In this document: one piece after another, positions 62,223-64,000 of the stretch | How positions within the stretch are numbered: position 1 is the stretch's first letter | Layout of the letters: every line of letters begins with the position of its first letter | Assembly: GCF_019047785.1 (NCBI RefSeq) | Contig: NZ_CP077290.1 | Coordinates: 1,612,001 to 1,676,000 of the forward strand | Reading direction: 5' to 3' | Length of the DNA stretch: 64,000 nucleotides | From: Enterobacter cancerogenus | GTDB taxonomy: Bacteria; Pseudomonadota; Gammaproteobacteria; Enterobacterales; Enterobacteriaceae | Made by a program: the position numbers and the translations under genes | Notes under the pieces: generated by a model | Databases searched by the model: none | What the model saw: the letters and a program-made list of their open reading frames with translations, nothing else | Told to the model about the DNA's origin: nothing

Positions 62223-63197
62223 ATGACCGATTTAATTGCTCGTCCCCGTCGCCTGCGCAAGTCACCTGCACTGCGCGCTATGTTTGAAGAGACAACACTG
62301 ACCTTAAACGATCTGGTGTTGCCGATTTTTGTTGAAGAAGAGATCGATGACTACAAAGCCATCGACGCTATGCCGGGCGTGATGCGCATTCCCGAAAAAC
62401 ATCTGGCACGCGAGATCGAACGCATTGCCCGGGCGGGGATCCGCTCGGTAATGACCTTTGGGATCTCCCACCACACCGATGCTACCGGCAGCGATGCCTG
62501 GAAAGAAGATGGCCTGGTTGCCCGTATGTCCCGCATCTGTAAGGACGCCGTGCCGGAGATGATCGTCATGTCCGACACCTGTTTCTGTGAATACACCTCT
62601 CACGGCCACTGCGGCGTGCTGTGCGACCACGGCGTGGATAACGATGCAACCCTGTTGAACCTCGGTAAACAGGCGGTAGTGGCAGCCGCTGCGGGTGCAG
62701 ACTTCATCGCGCCTTCCGCTGCGATGGACGGCCAGGTGCAGGCTATCCGCCAGGCGCTTGATGCCGCGGGCTTTACCGACACCGCCATCATGTCCTACTC
62801 CACCAAATTTGCCTCGTCTTTCTATGGCCCGTTCCGTGAAGCAGCCGGTACCGCCCTGAAAGGCGATCGTAAAACCTACCAGATGAACCCGCTCAACCGT
62901 CGCGAAGCGATCCGTGAATCGCTGCTCGACGAAGCGCAGGGCGCGGACTGCCTGATGGTCAAACCCGCTGGCGCGTACCTCGATATCCTGCGCGATATCC
63001 GCGAGCGCACCGAGCTGCCGCTGGGTGCCTATCAGGTCAGCGGCGAATACGCGATGATCAAGTTTGCCGCCCAGGCGGGTGCCATAGATGAAGAGAAAGT
63101 GATCCTGGAAAGCCTCGGCGCGATCAAACGCGCGGGCGCGGATCTGATCTTCAGCTATTTCGCGCTGGATCTGGCCGAGAAGAACATTCTGCGTTAA
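62223..63197 (+). CDS. hemB: Porphobilinogen synthase (5-aminolevulinate dehydratase)
   Basis: A 324-residue TIM-barrel enzyme joining two 5-aminolevulinates in haem synthesis, the same length as E. coli HemB. The zinc Cys site is [20 protein letters not shown] (about 118-137), the Schiff-base lysines are in [15 protein letters not shown] and [12 protein letters not shown], and [13 protein letters not shown] is near the end. It is divergent from the autotransporter gene. Confidence 0.97.
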   Translation: MTDLIARPRRLRKSPALRAMFEETTLTLNDLVLPIFVEEEIDDYKAIDAMPGVMRIPEKHLAREIERIARAGIRSVMTFGISHHTDATGSDAWKEDGLVARMSRICKDAVPEMIVMSDTCFCEYTSHGHCGVLCDHGVDNDATLLNLGKQAVVAAAAGADFIAPSAAMDGQVQAIRQALDAAGFTDTAIMSYSTKFASSFYGPFREAAGTALKGDRKTYQMNPLNRREAIRESLLDEAQGADCLMVKPAGAYLDILRDIRERTELPLGAYQVSGEYAMIKFAAQAGAIDEEKVILESLGAIKRAGADLIFSYFALDLAEKNILR

Positions 63198-63202
63198 TCC
63201 TC

Positions 63203-63229
63203 ATCCCCTCTCCCTTCGGGGGGAGGGGG
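63203..63229. repeat. CCCTCTCCC/GGGAGAGGG palindromic intergenic element, copy 6 (imperfect)
   Basis: CCCCTCTCCC (63205-63214), TTC, then GGGGGGAGGGGG, a degenerate copy of the same palindrome, 7 bases after hemB. Confidence 0.6.
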
Positions 63230-63312
63230 TGCTCGTCATAACGTCACCAAACTGCAATACCACCGACATCTCCCCCTTCTACTGTCTTTGCAAGACGGCA
63301 GGAGGAGTGACT

Positions 63313-64000
63313 ATGTTTAGTCTCGATAGCGTTCTCGATGACCTTTGGCCTCAGGCGAGGCCCGCACCCTGGCAAAAAAATCTCTTAAAAAAGCTGCTCT
63401 ACGAAGAAGAATTCCAGCAATTTGCCGCCGCCCATCGCCACTTGAAAGGGCTGGATATGGTGGAGCAGATTCTGGAGCATCTCGATATTCACTGCACCGT
63501 TTCAGCCCGCGACCTCGAACAGATCCCCGACCACGGTCCGCTCGTCATTATTGCAAATCACCCTACAGGCACCCTCGACGGGCTGGCGCTCATGTACGCC
63601 GTCTCCCGCGTGCGTCGTGATGTGAAAGTGGTAACCAACCGGCTGCTTACCCACCTTGAGCCGCTCGGCTCACTGTTCATCCCGGTCGATAACATCAACG
63701 GCAGAACGTCAAAGTCCTCGCTGATGCAGATGGAGCAGCATCTGCACAACGGCGGCGTACTGATTTTCTTCCCGGCAGGCGAAGTGTCGCGGCCAACGCG
63801 CAAAGGCATCCGCGATAAAAAATGGCATTCAGGCTTTATCAAACTGGCCGGTAAACTGCGTGCCCCGCTGTTGCCGATGCATATTCAGGCGCGCAACGGC
63901 CTTTTCTTCTATGCCAGCACGCTGGTCTCGCCCACCCTGTCGATGCTTTTGCTGATGCAGCAGATGTTCCGCCGCCGCCACAGCACGCTGCCAATCACAA
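63313..64000 (+). CDS. Lysophospholipid acyltransferase family protein (3' end outside the window)
   Basis: The first 229 residues of a PlsC-like acyltransferase. The ATG at 63313 follows GGAGGAG (MFSLDSVLDDLWPQARPAPW). The acyltransferase His/Asp motif appears as NHPTGTLDG (His to Asp spaced by five residues, a variant of HX4D known in the OlsA/hemolysin-like subfamily), followed by SLFIPVDNINGR and IFFPAGEVSRP, which take the place of the Arg and EGT-R motifs. It would acylate a lysolipid or similar acceptor at the membrane. E. coli K-12 has no equivalent next to hemB. Only the beginning is visible, so a second domain cannot be excluded. Confidence 0.8.
   Translation, partial: MFSLDSVLDDLWPQARPAPWQKNLLKKLLYEEEFQQFAAAHRHLKGLDMVEQILEHLDIHCTVSARDLEQIPDHGPLVIIANHPTGTLDGLALMYAVSRVRRDVKVVTNRLLTHLEPLGSLFIPVDNINGRTSKSSLMQMEQHLHNGGVLIFFPAGEVSRPTRKGIRDKKWHSGFIKLAGKLRAPLLPMHIQARNGLFFYASTLVSPTLSMLLLMQQMFRRRHSTLPIT

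Overview
The window is a stretch of chromosome from an enterobacterium close to Enterobacter (Enterobacter, Leclercia or Lelliottia type; I cannot fix the genus). The evidence is a G+C-rich composition, dense bicistronic gene packing, and proteins that match remembered E. coli K-12 counterparts almost residue for residue. The gene order is the E. coli minute 8-9 order (hemB to yajR) read backwards, with local insertions and losses. I see no phage, IS element, tRNA, rRNA or CRISPR array.

Layout. 1-3969 is an accessory sugar cluster: the end of an ABC substrate-binding protein, an FGGY kinase, a LacI-type regulator and a FucA-type class II aldolase. 4085-7562 holds yajR, yajQ, panE and yajL. 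7655-13362 holds thiI and the isoprenoid/thiamine precursor run xseB-ispA-dxs-yajO. 13467-17072 (minus strand) is nrdR-ribD-ribE-nusB-thiL. 17226-18918 is yajI and tsx. 19072-24535 (minus) is queA-tgt-yajC-secD-secF. 24628-25939 is acpH and a Prx1-type peroxiredoxin behind a good OxyR-like site. 26068-29192 (minus) is an accessory three-gene operon: an isochorismatase-fold hydrolase, a monooxygenase-like domain with membrane helices, and an amidohydrolase with a Cys/His-rich tail. 29393-36539 (minus) is phoB-phoR, brnQ-proY and malZ. 36726-41059 is sbcDC. 41184-50124 holds mak, rdgC, ppnP, aroM, yaiA, aroL, yaiI, proC, dgcC, psiF, phoA and iraP. 50324-52403 has an accessory MFS exporter and an extensin-like protein. 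52506-58872 is ddlA, yaiZ, yaiY, yaiW-sbmA, ampH and iprA. 58957-61791 is a large autotransporter with an in-frame 15-bp tandem repeat. 62223-64000 is hemB and the start of an acyltransferase.

How the parts work together. Phosphate control recurs: phoBR is here with a Pho box, and phoA has its own Pho box, with psiF and iraP alongside. Cofactor synthesis (riboflavin, thiamine, pantothenate, isoprenoid, haem) and envelope functions (SecDF-YajC, DdlA, AmpH, SbmA, autotransporter) make up most of the rest. Compared with K-12, pgpA, yajD and araJ are missing from their usual places, and each junction carries palindromic intergenic repeats. The clearest poorly described unit is the 26-29 kb operon. 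The most striking structural signals are the yajO leader hairpin that pairs the ribosome binding site, the thiL/yajO junction, and the autotransporter repeat.
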